Assembly: GCA_964498585.1 (NCBI GenBank)
Contig: CAZCHH010000050.1
Coordinates: forward strand, 1-25,121
Reading direction: 5' to 3'
Source: JAAYJM01 sp964498585
GTDB lineage: Bacteria; Bacteroidota; Ignavibacteria; Kapaibacteriales; UBA2268
Length of the DNA: 25,121 nt
How positions within the stretch are numbered: position 1 is the stretch's first letter; each line of letters starts with the position of its first letter. Made by a program: the position numbers and the translations under genes. Under the pieces are notes generated by a model. It was not told where the DNA came from. It did not search any database and saw only the letters and a program-made list of their open reading frames with translations. Shown piece by piece: positions 8,202-16,877 of this stretch.

Positions 8202-9263
8202 TTATTTAATTAACGTTTTTTCAAAGTGTTCGAGTATTTCATCTGGCGATGGAATCACACCACCCATTCTGCCGTAGAACTCAACTCTAGTTTTGCCTTC
8301 AACGGATAAACGGACATCTTCTACCATTTGCCCTGCATTCATTTCAACATCAAGAATACCTTTGATTTTTGGTGCTAATTCAGCATAAACTTTTTTTGGG
8401 AAGGGGAATAATGTCTGAGGCCTGACCAGACCAATTTTATAACCTTTTTCTCTACCAAGTTGCATTGCTTTAGAGCAAATTCTGGAACTAAGTCCGTAAC
8501 CAGTGAAAATATATTCAGCATCTTCAATATTTGTAGTTTGGTAACGAACTTCTTCTTCTTCCATTTGTTTATATTTTGCCTGGATATGTAGGTTAATTTT
8601 TTCGAATAATTCCGGTTCGATGTGAAGAGAAGTAATAAATCTTCTTTCGCTGTCTTTTGGTTTTCCAGTAGTTGCCCAGGGGAAATGTCTGTCAATACGT
8701 TCCATTTGTGGGAAAAGTTCAACTTTTTCCATCATTTGTCCAATTGCTCCGTCAGTAAGCAACATAACAGGATTTCTATATTTTTCAGCGAGTTCAAACC
8801 CGAGTTTAACAAAATCGACCATTTCCTGAACACTATTAGGAGCAAGAACTAAGAGATGATAATCGCCGTGTCCTCCGCCTTTTACAGATTGAAAATAATC
8901 GCCCTGTGCTGGTTGGATAGTGCCAAGTCCCGGACCTCCTCTGTTGACATTTGCTAATACGCAGGGAAGTTCTGCACCAGCTATGTAAGAAATACCTTCC
9001 TGCATTAAGCTGATGCCGGGGCTTGAAGAGGTAGTCATAACTCTTTTGCCTGCACCAGCGGCACCATAAATCATATTAATAGCTGAAACTTCACTTTCAG
9101 CTTGTAAAACGACCATACCTGTCCGTTTTGTAGCATGTATTGCTAAATACTCTAGAACTTCAGATTGTGGTGTTATTGGATAACCGAAATAAGCATCGCA
9201 GCCGGCAAGAATCATTGCTTCAGCTAGAGCTTCATTTCCTTTCATTAATTTTTTCTGTCCCAT
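8202..9263 (-). CDS. vorB: 2-oxoacid:ferredoxin oxidoreductase, alpha subunit (VorB type)
   Basis: The 353-residue product matches the VorB/KorA alpha subunit closely: 'LMKGNEALAEAMILAGCDAY', 'GYPITPQSEVLEYL', 'SSSPGISLMQEGISYIAGAE', 'NRGGPGLGTIQPAQGDYFQ' and 'KGGGHGDYHLLVLAPNS'. It contains the pyrimidine-binding and transketolase-like C-terminal regions, without a fused gamma domain, at the usual length of about 350. It is second in the operon, 22 bp after the ferredoxin gene, with an aagga site before the ATG. Proteins of this type are commonly named 3-methyl-2-oxobutanoate dehydrogenase subunit VorB, linking branched-chain amino-acid catabolism or reductive carboxylation to ferredoxin. 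A 2-oxoglutarate-specific role is the main alternative. Confidence 0.93.
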   Translation of the reverse strand: MGQKKLMKGNEALAEAMILAGCDAYFGYPITPQSEVLEYLAIHATKRTGMVVLQAESEVSAINMIYGAAGAGKRVMTTSSSPGISLMQEGISYIAGAELPCVLANVNRGGPGLGTIQPAQGDYFQSVKGGGHGDYHLLVLAPNSVQEMVDFVKLGFELAEKYRNPVMLLTDGAIGQMMEKVELFPQMERIDRHFPWATTGKPKDSERRFITSLHIEPELFEKINLHIQAKYKQMEEEEVRYQTTNIEDAEYIFTGYGLSSRICSKAMQLGREKGYKIGLVRPQTLFPFPKKVYAELAPKIKGILDVEMNAGQMVEDVRLSVEGKTRVEFYGRMGGVIPSPDEILEHFEKTLIK

Positions 9264-9285
9264 TTCTAATATTCCTTGTTATTAA

Positions 9286-9519
9286 TTACACTGCTTTCTT
9301 TTCAACTTTGCGATACACAGTAATTATCGCTTCCGGGCAAATAATTGCGCAACTTGCACATCCAGTGCAGTTGTCATTAATCTTGACTGAATAGCGATAC
9401 CCCTTCTTGTTGATTACTTCTGATAATCCTAATGTTTGTTCAGGGCATGCAGCTATACATAATTCACATCCTTTACATTTTTCGATATCTATTACGATAT
9501 CACCATATACTTTTGCCAT
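9286..9519 (-). CDS. 2[4Fe-4S] ferredoxin-type subunit of the oxidoreductase
   Basis: The 77-residue protein has two complete CxxCxxCxxxCP clusters, at residues 15-26 (CKGCELCIAACP) and 51-62 (CTGCASCAIICP), enough to bind two [4Fe-4S] centres. It is the first gene of the operon and is the delta subunit or dedicated electron carrier of the 2-oxoacid oxidoreductase (VorD/KorD in other naming schemes). A gaggt ribosome site precedes the ATG. The 110-bp AT-rich gap upstream (9520-9629) separates it from the O-antigen ligase gene on the same strand and should contain the operon promoter; it includes the dyad tattaaatttaata but no promoter I can define. Confidence 0.93.
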   Translation of the reverse strand: MAKVYGDIVIDIEKCKGCELCIAACPEQTLGLSEVINKKGYRYSVKINDNCTGCASCAIICPEAIITVYRKVEKKAV

Positions 9520-9629
9520 CTTTACCTCTATATGTTTTAATTGTATATTAAATTTAATATATTTTAATAATTCATTATAAATAAAAATATTAAGTTAAGA
9601 ATAAAAAACAACATTTCAAAAAAAAAAGA

Positions 9630-10865
9630 TTAAATTTCTTTCTCTTTTCTTGATATAATTCCAATAAAAGCATAAGAAACTGCTATAATAAACACTCCAT
9701 CACGCTGCAAAAACTGAGTTGTTGAAAAATCGGAAATCAATAATAAAATTAATGAGCATAATGAGCCTAGAGCTATTAATTTATAAAAATCATCTTTTAA
9801 TAGACGTGAATAATTTTCTGCTTTTATCAAAAAATAAAAAAAAGAATAAAGAAATATACATAAAACTGGTATTCCTAATCTATATAAAAAAAATAAATAT
9901 CCGTTATGAATAAAATCTGTCCTCTTTTCGTATTTTAATATTGGTTCATGGAATGAGAACTCTTTACCCATTCCACTTCCACCAAGAGGATATTGTTGGA
10001 TTTTTTTATAAATTACTTTATATTCATCTAATCGCGCTCGAACTGATATGTCTTTTGTGCCTTTTGTTGATGATGTAAAACGTTGGCTTATGGCTGAGAA
10101 AACTATTTCAGAATTACCTTTAAAAATTAATGTTATCATTGCGAAAACTAAAACTACTAGTATTAATGAATACCTTGTCATCCTCAATTTTTGACTTATC
10201 GGAACATATAAAAAAACAATGAACAAAAGGATTATAGCTGCCAACCAAAAAGTCCGGGCAAAAGTTGATATTAATGCTCCAGATGTAAGAATTACAATTG
10301 ATATTAATAATATTTTATTAAATAATTTCTTTTGATATAGCAAAAATATTGTGGCATAGCTTATTAATATAGCAAATAATGCCATATTTAATCTGATTGA
10401 ATGAATTAACTGCCATGCATATTCTATACCTTTCAATGTAATTTTGTAGTAACCGTAATACTGCATAAAAACAATACATAGCGTAGAAAGTAAGAATAAT
10501 AATAACAAAGTGAGTATGTGTTTTTTCTCAGTAAAATATTCTCTAATCGGGAAGTAATACAAAATCATTGAAAGCAAAGTAAATTCACGTAACCAATCTA
10601 AAAAACTAACATTGTTAATTATTGAAATAATCAGATTCAGTAATACGAAAATAAAGAATAAAAAAATTGACAAATCGGCATAATTGTCTACTAATTTCTT
10701 TCTTTTTACAGCTAACTGCCAAAAAAGCCAAACGAATAAAATTCCATTATAAAATACAGCAATAATAACATCAACAGCAGAAATTCCTTTTTCGCTATCA
10801 CTAAAAAAAAGAAATGATGAAGCTGCTATCAAATATATCCAAAAACGCTGTAGTTTCTCCTGCAT
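9630..10865 (-). CDS. O-antigen ligase / polymerase family membrane protein
   Basis: The 411-residue protein is very hydrophobic with about ten predicted membrane spans. A large periplasmic loop contains 'RARLDEYKVIYKKIQQYPLGGSGMG' and then the motif 'DFIHNGYLFFLYRLGIP', the H-N-x-Y/x-R-x-G signature of the Wzy_C family (WaaL ligases and Wzy polymerases). Such proteins join O-antigen to lipid A core or polymerise repeat units at the periplasmic face of the inner membrane. The ATG overlaps the stop of the Wzz-like gene by one base (TAATG), so the two are translationally coupled. Ligase and polymerase cannot be told apart from sequence alone, and no glycosyltransferases lie nearby to help. Confidence 0.85.
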   Translation of the reverse strand: MQEKLQRFWIYLIAASSFLFFSDSEKGISAVDVIIAVFYNGILFVWLFWQLAVKRKKLVDNYADLSIFLFFIFVLLNLIISIINNVSFLDWLREFTLLSMILYYFPIREYFTEKKHILTLLLLFLLSTLCIVFMQYYGYYKITLKGIEYAWQLIHSIRLNMALFAILISYATIFLLYQKKLFNKILLISIVILTSGALISTFARTFWLAAIILLFIVFLYVPISQKLRMTRYSLILVVLVFAMITLIFKGNSEIVFSAISQRFTSSTKGTKDISVRARLDEYKVIYKKIQQYPLGGSGMGKEFSFHEPILKYEKRTDFIHNGYLFFLYRLGIPVLCIFLYSFFYFLIKAENYSRLLKDDFYKLIALGSLCSLILLLISDFSTTQFLQRDGVFIIAVSYAFIGIISRKEKEI

Positions 10866-12061
10866 TAATCTTCCTGATTTGTATATCTTTTCTTATATCT
10901 ATTGTTCATAGTTCTGAAATTTTCAAACAGAACTATTATAAATATTATTAATGCAAGCGAGCCAATAGCTGAGCCAGCAACAATTAAGGAGCGTTTTGGA
11001 AGGTCCTTCTTTTCAGCGGGAATAGCATCGTCCAAAACAAATAAGGTTTGCTGATTTCTTATTTCATCTAAACGGGCTTCTTCAAGCATTGGCAAAAGTA
11101 ATGCTTTCACCTTGGTAAATGTTTCGAGTTCAGCATACATTCTTAAATACTCAATAGCAATTTTTGCTGATTCATCAAGAGCAAAATTCCCGGCAAAACC
11201 TGTGTTCCTTGTCATTGCCTGTAATTTATTTTCCATCTCATCAACAATATTTCGTTGCATCTTTGTATATGAATCGTTAGAGCCATACTTATTGGTTAGA
11301 ACATCTAACATAATTTCCTGCTTGATTTTTTCAGCTTTTAAATCAGAGAAAGAATTACTTAGTGCTTTGGCTTGGTCTTCAGGAGAAAAAATTAAATATT
11401 TTTTTGAATATTTTTGCAATGAATCAGCAATCACACTAAACATAGAATCTGTTTGAGCCAATCTTCTTTCCAAATGCATTCTGTTGGTTCTTGCCTCCCT
11501 GTTAAATATGTCTTTTCCAACATTATTAACAATATCAATATACGCTTTAACCATAGCCGCAGCAGTATCAGGGTCCTTATCCCATATTGTAATTGTATAA
11601 TTTCCTTCAGATTCATAAGTTATTTCTATATTGCTCTCTAATTCCTTGCGGGTATTGGTCATAACATATTCTTCAATTTCATATTTTTGAGGAAGATTAA
11701 ACAACTTGATTATACTATCTTTAACTGTTCTGCTTTCTAAAACTACAAGGAAACTATATTGCTCGGCACCACCACCAGAGCCACCCATTTTGGTTAGTCC
11801 AAAATCTTTTAAAGCAGAAGAAATATTACCGATTGCCCCCTGCAATAATGAACCACTTTGCTTGGGTGGAATTAAATTGCTTGATGAAGCATACCAGTTA
11901 GGCAGAAGCAGTGAAATAATCACAGAAGTTATTGTAACTATAACAACGAATATTATTATTGTTATTTTATATTTATAAAGCAATCCGGTAAAATATACTG
12001 AATCGAATTCGGTTAATACTTTATCACCAATTTTTTCTTTAATGTTTTCTTGATTTTCCAT
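10865..12061 (-). CDS. Wzz/GNVR-type polysaccharide chain-length or export protein
   Basis: The 398-residue product has the layout of a polysaccharide co-polymerase. A membrane span lies near residues 32-55 ('ITIIIFVVIVTITSVIISLLLP'), followed by a Wzz domain ('WYASSSNLIPPKQSGS'). A long helical periplasmic region (about 180-330) comes next, then the C-terminal 'PKRSLIVAGSAIGSLALIIF' span with the short proline-rich lead-in typical of the family. There is no cytoplasmic tyrosine-kinase domain. It sits 3 bp after the TldD-like gene and overlaps the ligase gene by one base, so all three form one operon. It presumably sets chain length for the polymer handled by the next gene. Confidence 0.88.
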   Translation of the reverse strand: MENQENIKEKIGDKVLTEFDSVYFTGLLYKYKITIIIFVVIVTITSVIISLLLPNWYASSSNLIPPKQSGSLLQGAIGNISSALKDFGLTKMGGSGGGAEQYSFLVVLESRTVKDSIIKLFNLPQKYEIEEYVMTNTRKELESNIEITYESEGNYTITIWDKDPDTAAAMVKAYIDIVNNVGKDIFNREARTNRMHLERRLAQTDSMFSVIADSLQKYSKKYLIFSPEDQAKALSNSFSDLKAEKIKQEIMLDVLTNKYGSNDSYTKMQRNIVDEMENKLQAMTRNTGFAGNFALDESAKIAIEYLRMYAELETFTKVKALLLPMLEEARLDEIRNQQTLFVLDDAIPAEKKDLPKRSLIVAGSAIGSLALIIFIIVLFENFRTMNNRYKKRYTNQED

Positions 12062-12064
12062 TCT

Positions 12065-13840
12065 TTATTTTTCTATTGATAGTGGATTCTTTAAAAAAGG
12101 AGGTTTGTTGAAATCATCTTCAATTGGTTTGACCTCGCCATCTTCAAAAAGAAGGTCTGGTGTTATTATACTTGTAGATAGATATGCTCTTCCACCGGAA
12201 ACAAAAGTAGAAACTACTGCCGGTGCAAGATAATTTAAAACGTAACTATTTTCTGATGTATTGATTATATCTTTAAATGATTGCTGGGTAATCTGTTTTA
12301 ACTCGCAGCCACGAAGCAATTTTTCTGTTCCGTCCGGATATACTTTGTAAACCTCTACTAACGGGATTGTGTTTGGTTGCCTTCCGAAAGCAAAATCTCC
12401 AGCTGACAAACGATATATTCCAGTAAACAAAATATTTGTATTCATTGCCTTTCTAACAATTATTCCATACGGAAGCTCACGGTCTTTGCAAAGTTTTAGC
12501 ATTTTTTCTTTAAGTTCTTTTGAACTTAAACTATGCTTTTCGTCTGAAGTAAGTTCAAGAACTCCAAACATCGGCGCACCCATACGAAAATGACCATTGC
12601 TTTTCCGGACACGTTTAATTGGGGTGCGTGAAGATAATAAGTTCTTTAAGTATCCATCTTTTACTAAATTCACATTTTGAGGTAAAATCCCTTCATCATC
12701 TAAATTAAAACTACCAATTAAAGTAATATTTCGATATTTGTTTTGTAATGGCTTTGCATCAACAGATAAAAATTCGGGTAAAACTCTTCCACCAATTTTT
12801 GATTGAAATGCCCCATATTGTTCATTTGTTTGAACGCCCTGGGCTGTAAGAGGTGAGCGTTGGGCAACTAAATGCGGAGCAAAAGTTTGTGCAAAAACCT
12901 CCGATGCAGCTTGTCCTTCAAAAATAATTGGTCCTGAATAGGAATCGTCCAATACATCAGCTTTTAACATATTTGTAGTATTTTTTGCCATTGCATCAGT
13001 TGCTCTGACAAGTGAATCAACATTAGGCAAATCAGTTGGAACTTTACCATAAACTGAATAGAAATTTGAAAGTGGCATTCCGTCTTCTGCCTGAGAAACA
13101 GCAACGACCTCCAGCCCAGCAAACATTTCATTTTTAACATATTTCCGCCCTTCGCTGTTCAGATAATAAACCGTTTGAGGTAAAAACTGATAAGCAGCAG
13201 AGGAATTAAAAATGTCCGGATAATTACGAAAAACTGCAGAAACATTTTTGCAAATATTTTCTATTTCGTTCATTGATGGGATTGGATACTCTTTTGGCTG
13301 TATGTAAGTTTCCGGTGGTATTTGAGTATAATCATCAATAGTATCTTTGCGCATTTTATTTTTTAGTGATGACTCTTTTTTGGAGTAGATTTCGGCAGCT
13401 CGCTTGTATGCAGCATCTGTCGCAAGCCAAAGCTCGCGGCGAAGCGTAGAATAATCTAATTCTAAAGGAACCTGACGATTTTTAAAACGTTCTTCGTCAT
13501 CGCCGCTTCCAAAAAGATTTAATCCGAAATCGAAAAAGTTTGTATTATCAAATTTATAGTCGCCTACTCTTACTGAAACAGATATTGTTGCTATTTGATT
13601 TATATCAGAATCAACAATATGCCCAAGCACCGCTTTTGCAGAATATTCATTTTCAAAAAGTAAAGTGTATTCCACATAGTATGGCTTTTGAAGCGATTCG
13701 AGATGAAGTTCAGCGAGAGTGCGGGTGATTTCGTCCTGCATTGCACGGAATATTTCTTCCTGATTGATTGCTTTTGCTGATAAGCTAAAAATGATAAGAA
13801 GAGATAAAAGTATGAAATTAAATTTTATTATTTTTTTCAT
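12065..13840 (-). CDS. Secreted TldD/PmbA-family protein lacking the zinc-binding motif
   Basis: The 591-residue product has an N-terminal signal peptide (MKKIIKFNFILLSLLIIFSL...AKA) and then a long region related to the TldD/PmbA (TldE) metallopeptidase family. Recognisable segments include 'SGPIIFEGQAASEVFAQTF' and the C-terminal beta-rich part 'LIGSFNLDDEGILPQNVNLVKDGYL'. In catalytic TldD the position of 'IIFEGQAASE' reads LLHEAxGH with zinc-binding histidines; here it is FEGQAASE, so the zinc ligands are missing, as in TldE-like partners. I infer a periplasmic protein without autonomous peptidase activity, or one with an unseen partner. It is first in an operon with wzz-like and O-antigen ligase genes. 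No clear ribosome site precedes the ATG. Confidence 0.8.
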   Translation of the reverse strand: MKKIIKFNFILLSLLIIFSLSAKAINQEEIFRAMQDEITRTLAELHLESLQKPYYVEYTLLFENEYSAKAVLGHIVDSDINQIATISVSVRVGDYKFDNTNFFDFGLNLFGSGDDEERFKNRQVPLELDYSTLRRELWLATDAAYKRAAEIYSKKESSLKNKMRKDTIDDYTQIPPETYIQPKEYPIPSMNEIENICKNVSAVFRNYPDIFNSSAAYQFLPQTVYYLNSEGRKYVKNEMFAGLEVVAVSQAEDGMPLSNFYSVYGKVPTDLPNVDSLVRATDAMAKNTTNMLKADVLDDSYSGPIIFEGQAASEVFAQTFAPHLVAQRSPLTAQGVQTNEQYGAFQSKIGGRVLPEFLSVDAKPLQNKYRNITLIGSFNLDDEGILPQNVNLVKDGYLKNLLSSRTPIKRVRKSNGHFRMGAPMFGVLELTSDEKHSLSSKELKEKMLKLCKDRELPYGIIVRKAMNTNILFTGIYRLSAGDFAFGRQPNTIPLVEVYKVYPDGTEKLLRGCELKQITQQSFKDIINTSENSYVLNYLAPAVVSTFVSGGRAYLSTSIITPDLLFEDGEVKPIEDDFNKPPFLKNPLSIEK

Positions 13841-13951
13841 TTTTTTTGAATTGTTTCTAATACATATAAATTGAAAAGACGTTTAATTTTCAATAAAATT
13901 ATTAATTAGTTCACATTATTTAAGTGATTGTTAAGAAATAAGTCATACTAT

Positions 13952-14065
13952 TGTAGTAATTCGTTAAAAGACTTATTATATTGTGTCATTTCGAAACGAA
14001 GTGAGAAATCTCACAAGTCATTGCTACCACGAAACTTGAGATTCCTCACTTCGTTTCGGAATGAC
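13952..14065. repeat. Large hairpin repeat of the 'gtcattccgaaacgaagtga' family
   Basis: The arms at 13985-14013 and 14037-14065 are 29-base reverse complements with two differences that still allow G-U pairing, around a 23-base loop. The lead-in 13952-13995 (tgtagtaattc...) recurs at 22923-22966. The loop sequence (tctcacaag...ttgctaccac) recurs inverted at 24982-25003. It lies downstream of the methyltransferase and upstream of the TldD-like gene, both on the minus strand, and could act as a terminator between them. Confidence 0.8.
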
Positions 14066-14118
14066 AAATAAACATATTTCATTATTAAAAGCAACTTGGT
14101 ATAAAACATCTTGAGCTG

Positions 14119-15189
14119 TCATATAAAAAGCATCTCCATATTTAAATTTTCTATTTCTTCAAGTCGTTTTTTTGCATATTCATTATATTCTTGATTTATT
14201 TCAATACCAATATAATTTCTTTTGAACAATTTTGCTGCAACACAAGTTGACCCACTGCCACTAAAGGGGTCAAGAACCAAAGCGTCTTCTTTAGTTAATA
14301 ATTTTATTAATTGCTGAATTATAAATATAGGGTAAACTGCTGGATGAGGGTTTCCTTTTATGGATTCTACAGGACTTTCTATAATATCTTTTTTTAAAGT
14401 TTTTCCATAAATTCTTATTATTGTAAATCCGTTCTTTTCTATTTGAATTTTTCTGCCACCATCTTGCCCTCCAAAAGGTTGAGAATGTATATTTCTAATT
14501 TTCATCCTAAAACTATCAAGTTCACCTTTTTTAACTTCTTGTATTACTTTGTCTAATTCTTTTTTAGCATTTATTTTTTCAAGCTCAGATAAATTTGAAG
14601 ATTCAATTAGTTCATAATATTTTTTTCCTATACCGTTTCCATTTCCGTTAGTCTTTTTAGCATTTATTTTGATTAAATCTAAATAATCTAAAAAAGCATC
14701 TTGATTAAAATAATATTCATTAGATTTAGCAAAAATGAAGAATGGTTCTGTAGATTGAACTAACTTTCTTTTATCTTGCCGTGGTGTTGGATTAAGTTTA
14801 GACCAGGTAATATTATTTATTAATTTTAAATTAAACCTTTCTTTAATTCCAATTGCAAATTTATAAGGTATAAGTGAAAGAGACCCATCTAAATATTTAT
14901 CTCCAATATTAAAAACTATTGTGCCAGTACTTTTTGTTACTCTTATGCATTCTTTAAAAATTGAATACAAATTTTCTAAATACTCATTTTCAGATATTTC
15001 ATTCCCTATACCAATAAAGCCATAATCTCTTTGCTGAAAATATGGTGGCGATGTAATAACTAAATCAACAAAATTTGTTGGGAAATCTTTTAAAACCTCT
15101 TTACAATCTCCACTTATTATTGTATTATATCTGATTTCTTTATTCATTAGTATTTTTTGCATTAATAATTGTTTTTCAACTATTTGCAA
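14119..15189 (-). CDS. DNA methyltransferase (N4-cytosine/N6-adenine, beta-type motif order)
   Basis: The 356-residue product has catalytic motif IV near the N-terminus ('DLVITSPPYFQQRDYG') and the S-adenosylmethionine-binding motif I near the C-terminus ('LDPFSGSGSTCVAAKLFKRNYIGIEI'), with a variable target-recognition region between. This order defines beta-class amino-methyltransferases. A TSPPY catalytic motif is more usual for N4-cytosine enzymes, but N6-adenine activity is possible. No restriction endonuclease gene is adjacent, so this is an orphan enzyme or a remnant of a restriction-modification system. The start is uncertain: in-frame ATGs lie at 15189, 15162 and 15147, and none has a clear ribosome site; the last leaves 'MNKEIRYNTIISGDC', close to the conserved fold. 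The recognition sequence cannot be predicted. Confidence 0.9.
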   Translation of the reverse strand: MQIVEKQLLMQKILMNKEIRYNTIISGDCKEVLKDFPTNFVDLVITSPPYFQQRDYGFIGIGNEISENEYLENLYSIFKECIRVTKSTGTIVFNIGDKYLDGSLSLIPYKFAIGIKERFNLKLINNITWSKLNPTPRQDKRKLVQSTEPFFIFAKSNEYYFNQDAFLDYLDLIKINAKKTNGNGNGIGKKYYELIESSNLSELEKINAKKELDKVIQEVKKGELDSFRMKIRNIHSQPFGGQDGGRKIQIEKNGFTIIRIYGKTLKKDIIESPVESIKGNPHPAVYPIFIIQQLIKLLTKEDALVLDPFSGSGSTCVAAKLFKRNYIGIEINQEYNEYAKKRLEEIENLNMEMLFI

Positions 15190-15312
15190 AAATACTAAAA
15201 AATAGCAATTACTACAAAAATGATTAATTTTCTTTTTAATTCATAAATATTTATATTGTTTTTTCTTAAATTGCATTTTTAAATTTAAATGAAATTAATC
15301 AATAGGTGATTT

Positions 15313-15654
15313 ATGCAAGAAACAATTTTTTCAAAAATAATAAAACGAGAAATTCCGGCTACGATTGTTTATGAAGATAATGAAATCCTTGCTTTTAATG
15401 ATATTAATCCAAAAGCTCCAATTCACATTTTGATTATACCCAAAAAGCAAATTCCAACAATTAACGATATTGAAGAAAACGATGCCGAATTAATCGGAAA
15501 AGTTATTATCGCTGCAAAAAAACTTGCAAAAGAAAAAGGTATTGCTGAAAATGGCTATCGTCTTGTATTCAACTGCAATAAAGACGCCGGACAGGAAGTT
15601 TTTCATATCCATTGCCATTTAATTGGCGGAAAAAAATTAAAGTGGGAATTTTAG
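15313..15654 (+). CDS. hinT: HIT-family nucleotide hydrolase/transferase (HinT-like)
   Basis: The 113-residue protein is a full-length member of the HinT/PKCI branch of the histidine-triad family. It has 'FSKIIKREIPATIVYED', 'AFNDINPKAPIHILIIPK' and the catalytic triad HIHCH at residues 98-102 followed by LIGG. Such proteins hydrolyse AMP or acyl-AMP linked to lysine or phosphoramidate and act in the cytoplasm. The C-terminus (KKLKWEF) is slightly different from the usual MxWPPG ending. It is divergent from the methyltransferase gene (about 120 bp between starts) and has 'taggtga' upstream of the ATG as a possible ribosome site. It is probably a single-gene unit. Confidence 0.92.
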   Translation: MQETIFSKIIKREIPATIVYEDNEILAFNDINPKAPIHILIIPKKQIPTINDIEENDAELIGKVIIAAKKLAKEKGIAENGYRLVFNCNKDAGQEVFHIHCHLIGGKKLKWEF

Positions 15655-15701
15655 ATGGATTGGCTAGTGTAACAATTCTTTGAAAAGCTGGTAATAATTT
15701 C

Positions 15702-15777
15702 TTGTTATTCCAAATCCCACGATAAAGGAAGACCTTTATTTAAATGGAGATGACATAAATTACCACTGTCATTCTGA
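15702..15777. repeat. Copy of the 'tttaaatggagatgaca' repeat flank
   Basis: The segment from 'ttgttattcc' to 'ctgtcattctga' matches 22952-23030 and the reverse complement of 4791-4868, including ataaag, tttaaatggagatgaca and ctgtcattctga. This copy stops at 'attctga' and lacks the second half of the hairpin, so it looks truncated. Confidence 0.7.
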
Positions 15778-15779
15778 AT

Positions 15780-15840
15780 AAATAAACAACATAAACAAAC
15801 AATAAAACAAACAAACAAACGAATCAACAAATAAACCAAA
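15780..15840 (+). repeat. A-rich 'aaac' low-complexity leader before the isomerase gene
   Basis: A run built from aaac/aaataaac units, almost free of T, extends right up to the ATG at 15841. There is no Shine-Dalgarno sequence, so this unstructured leader may be what recruits ribosomes. It could also be a simple repeat prone to length change. Confidence 0.6.
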
Positions 15841-16815
15841 ATGATAGATAACAACGACTTAATCCTTGAAGGCAGACGGGTAATAAACGAAGAAATTACT
15901 GCTCTTCAGGAAGTTTGCAGCCGGCTTGATAATCGCTTTGCCGAAGCTGTAAAACAAATAATTTCATCGAAAAATTTAATTACAACCGGTGTTGGAAAAT
16001 CCGGTATAGTTGCAAAAAAAATAGCTGCTACACTGACAAGCATAGGCACACCAGCTTTTTTCCTTCATCCAGTCGAGGCACTGCACGGTGATATTGGAAT
16101 TGTAAGCCAGGAAGACACTATTTTAATGCTTTCAAAAAGCGGTTCAACCGACGAATTAGTGCGGCTCGTTCCTTTTATAAAAAGCCGTAATGCTAAAATA
16201 ATTTCTATTGTTTGCAATATGAAATCATTTCTTGCCGAGCATAGCGATATCGTGTTAGATGCAACAATACAAAAGGAAGCATGCCCACTGAACCTTGTTC
16301 CTACTTCAAGCACCACGGTATCTCTTGCGATTGGCGATGCAATTGCTTCAAGTATTATGAAATTTAAGGAAATTACTACTATTGATTTTTCTCGCCAGCA
16401 TCCTTTAGGGCAGTTAGGAAGAAATATTACACTGAGGGTAAAAGATATAATGCACGAAAACAGCAATTTGCCAATAACTTACGTTGGAACTGCTTTTCGC
16501 GATGCAATAATCGAAATGACTAATAAAGGTCTTGGATGCGTCTGCGTTGTTGATTCTGAAAATAATCTAAAAGGAATAATTACCGATGGCGATTTGCGGC
16601 GGGTATTACAAAAAGATGTCGATATTAGTAGATTAATTGTTGATGATTTAATGACACACAATCCAATTGCAGTTGGAATGTATAAATATCTTGGCGAAGC
16701 ACTCGCACTTATGGAAAACCGAGCAAGCCAGATTTCAGTGCTGCCGGTTGTTGACGAAATTGGAAAATGTGTTGGAGTTATAAGATTGCACGATATTGTA
16801 AGAAGTGGTTTGTAA
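15841..16815 (+). CDS. kdsD: Arabinose-5-phosphate isomerase (KpsF/GutQ/KdsD family)
   Basis: The 324-residue product has an N-terminal SIS sugar-isomerase domain with 'TGVGKSGIVAKKIAATLTSIG', 'HPVEALHGDIGIV' and 'LSKSGSTDELVRLVP', then two CBS domains (about 205-260 and 270-324, for example 'CVCVVDSENNLKGIITDGDLRRVL'). This is the normal architecture and length of the enzyme that converts ribulose 5-phosphate to arabinose 5-phosphate, the first step toward Kdo for lipopolysaccharide. The CBS pair probably regulates activity by nucleotide binding. The gene stands alone; kdsA, kdsB and kdsC are not in the window. The leader is A-rich without a ribosome site. Confidence 0.94.
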   Translation: MIDNNDLILEGRRVINEEITALQEVCSRLDNRFAEAVKQIISSKNLITTGVGKSGIVAKKIAATLTSIGTPAFFLHPVEALHGDIGIVSQEDTILMLSKSGSTDELVRLVPFIKSRNAKIISIVCNMKSFLAEHSDIVLDATIQKEACPLNLVPTSSTTVSLAIGDAIASSIMKFKEITTIDFSRQHPLGQLGRNITLRVKDIMHENSNLPITYVGTAFRDAIIEMTNKGLGCVCVVDSENNLKGIITDGDLRRVLQKDVDISRLIVDDLMTHNPIAVGMYKYLGEALALMENRASQISVLPVVDEIGKCVGVIRLHDIVRSGL

Positions 16816-16877
16816 ATATCAATTTTTTTTGTATATTAAATTTGTTTTATTAAATAAAACTATAATAGGAAAAAAAG

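Noticed and set aside
8375..8722. Open frame of 115 codons on the minus strand
   Set aside because: It lies wholly inside the alpha-subunit gene on the same strand in another frame; the alpha-subunit protein has strong family matches throughout, so this is a shadow.
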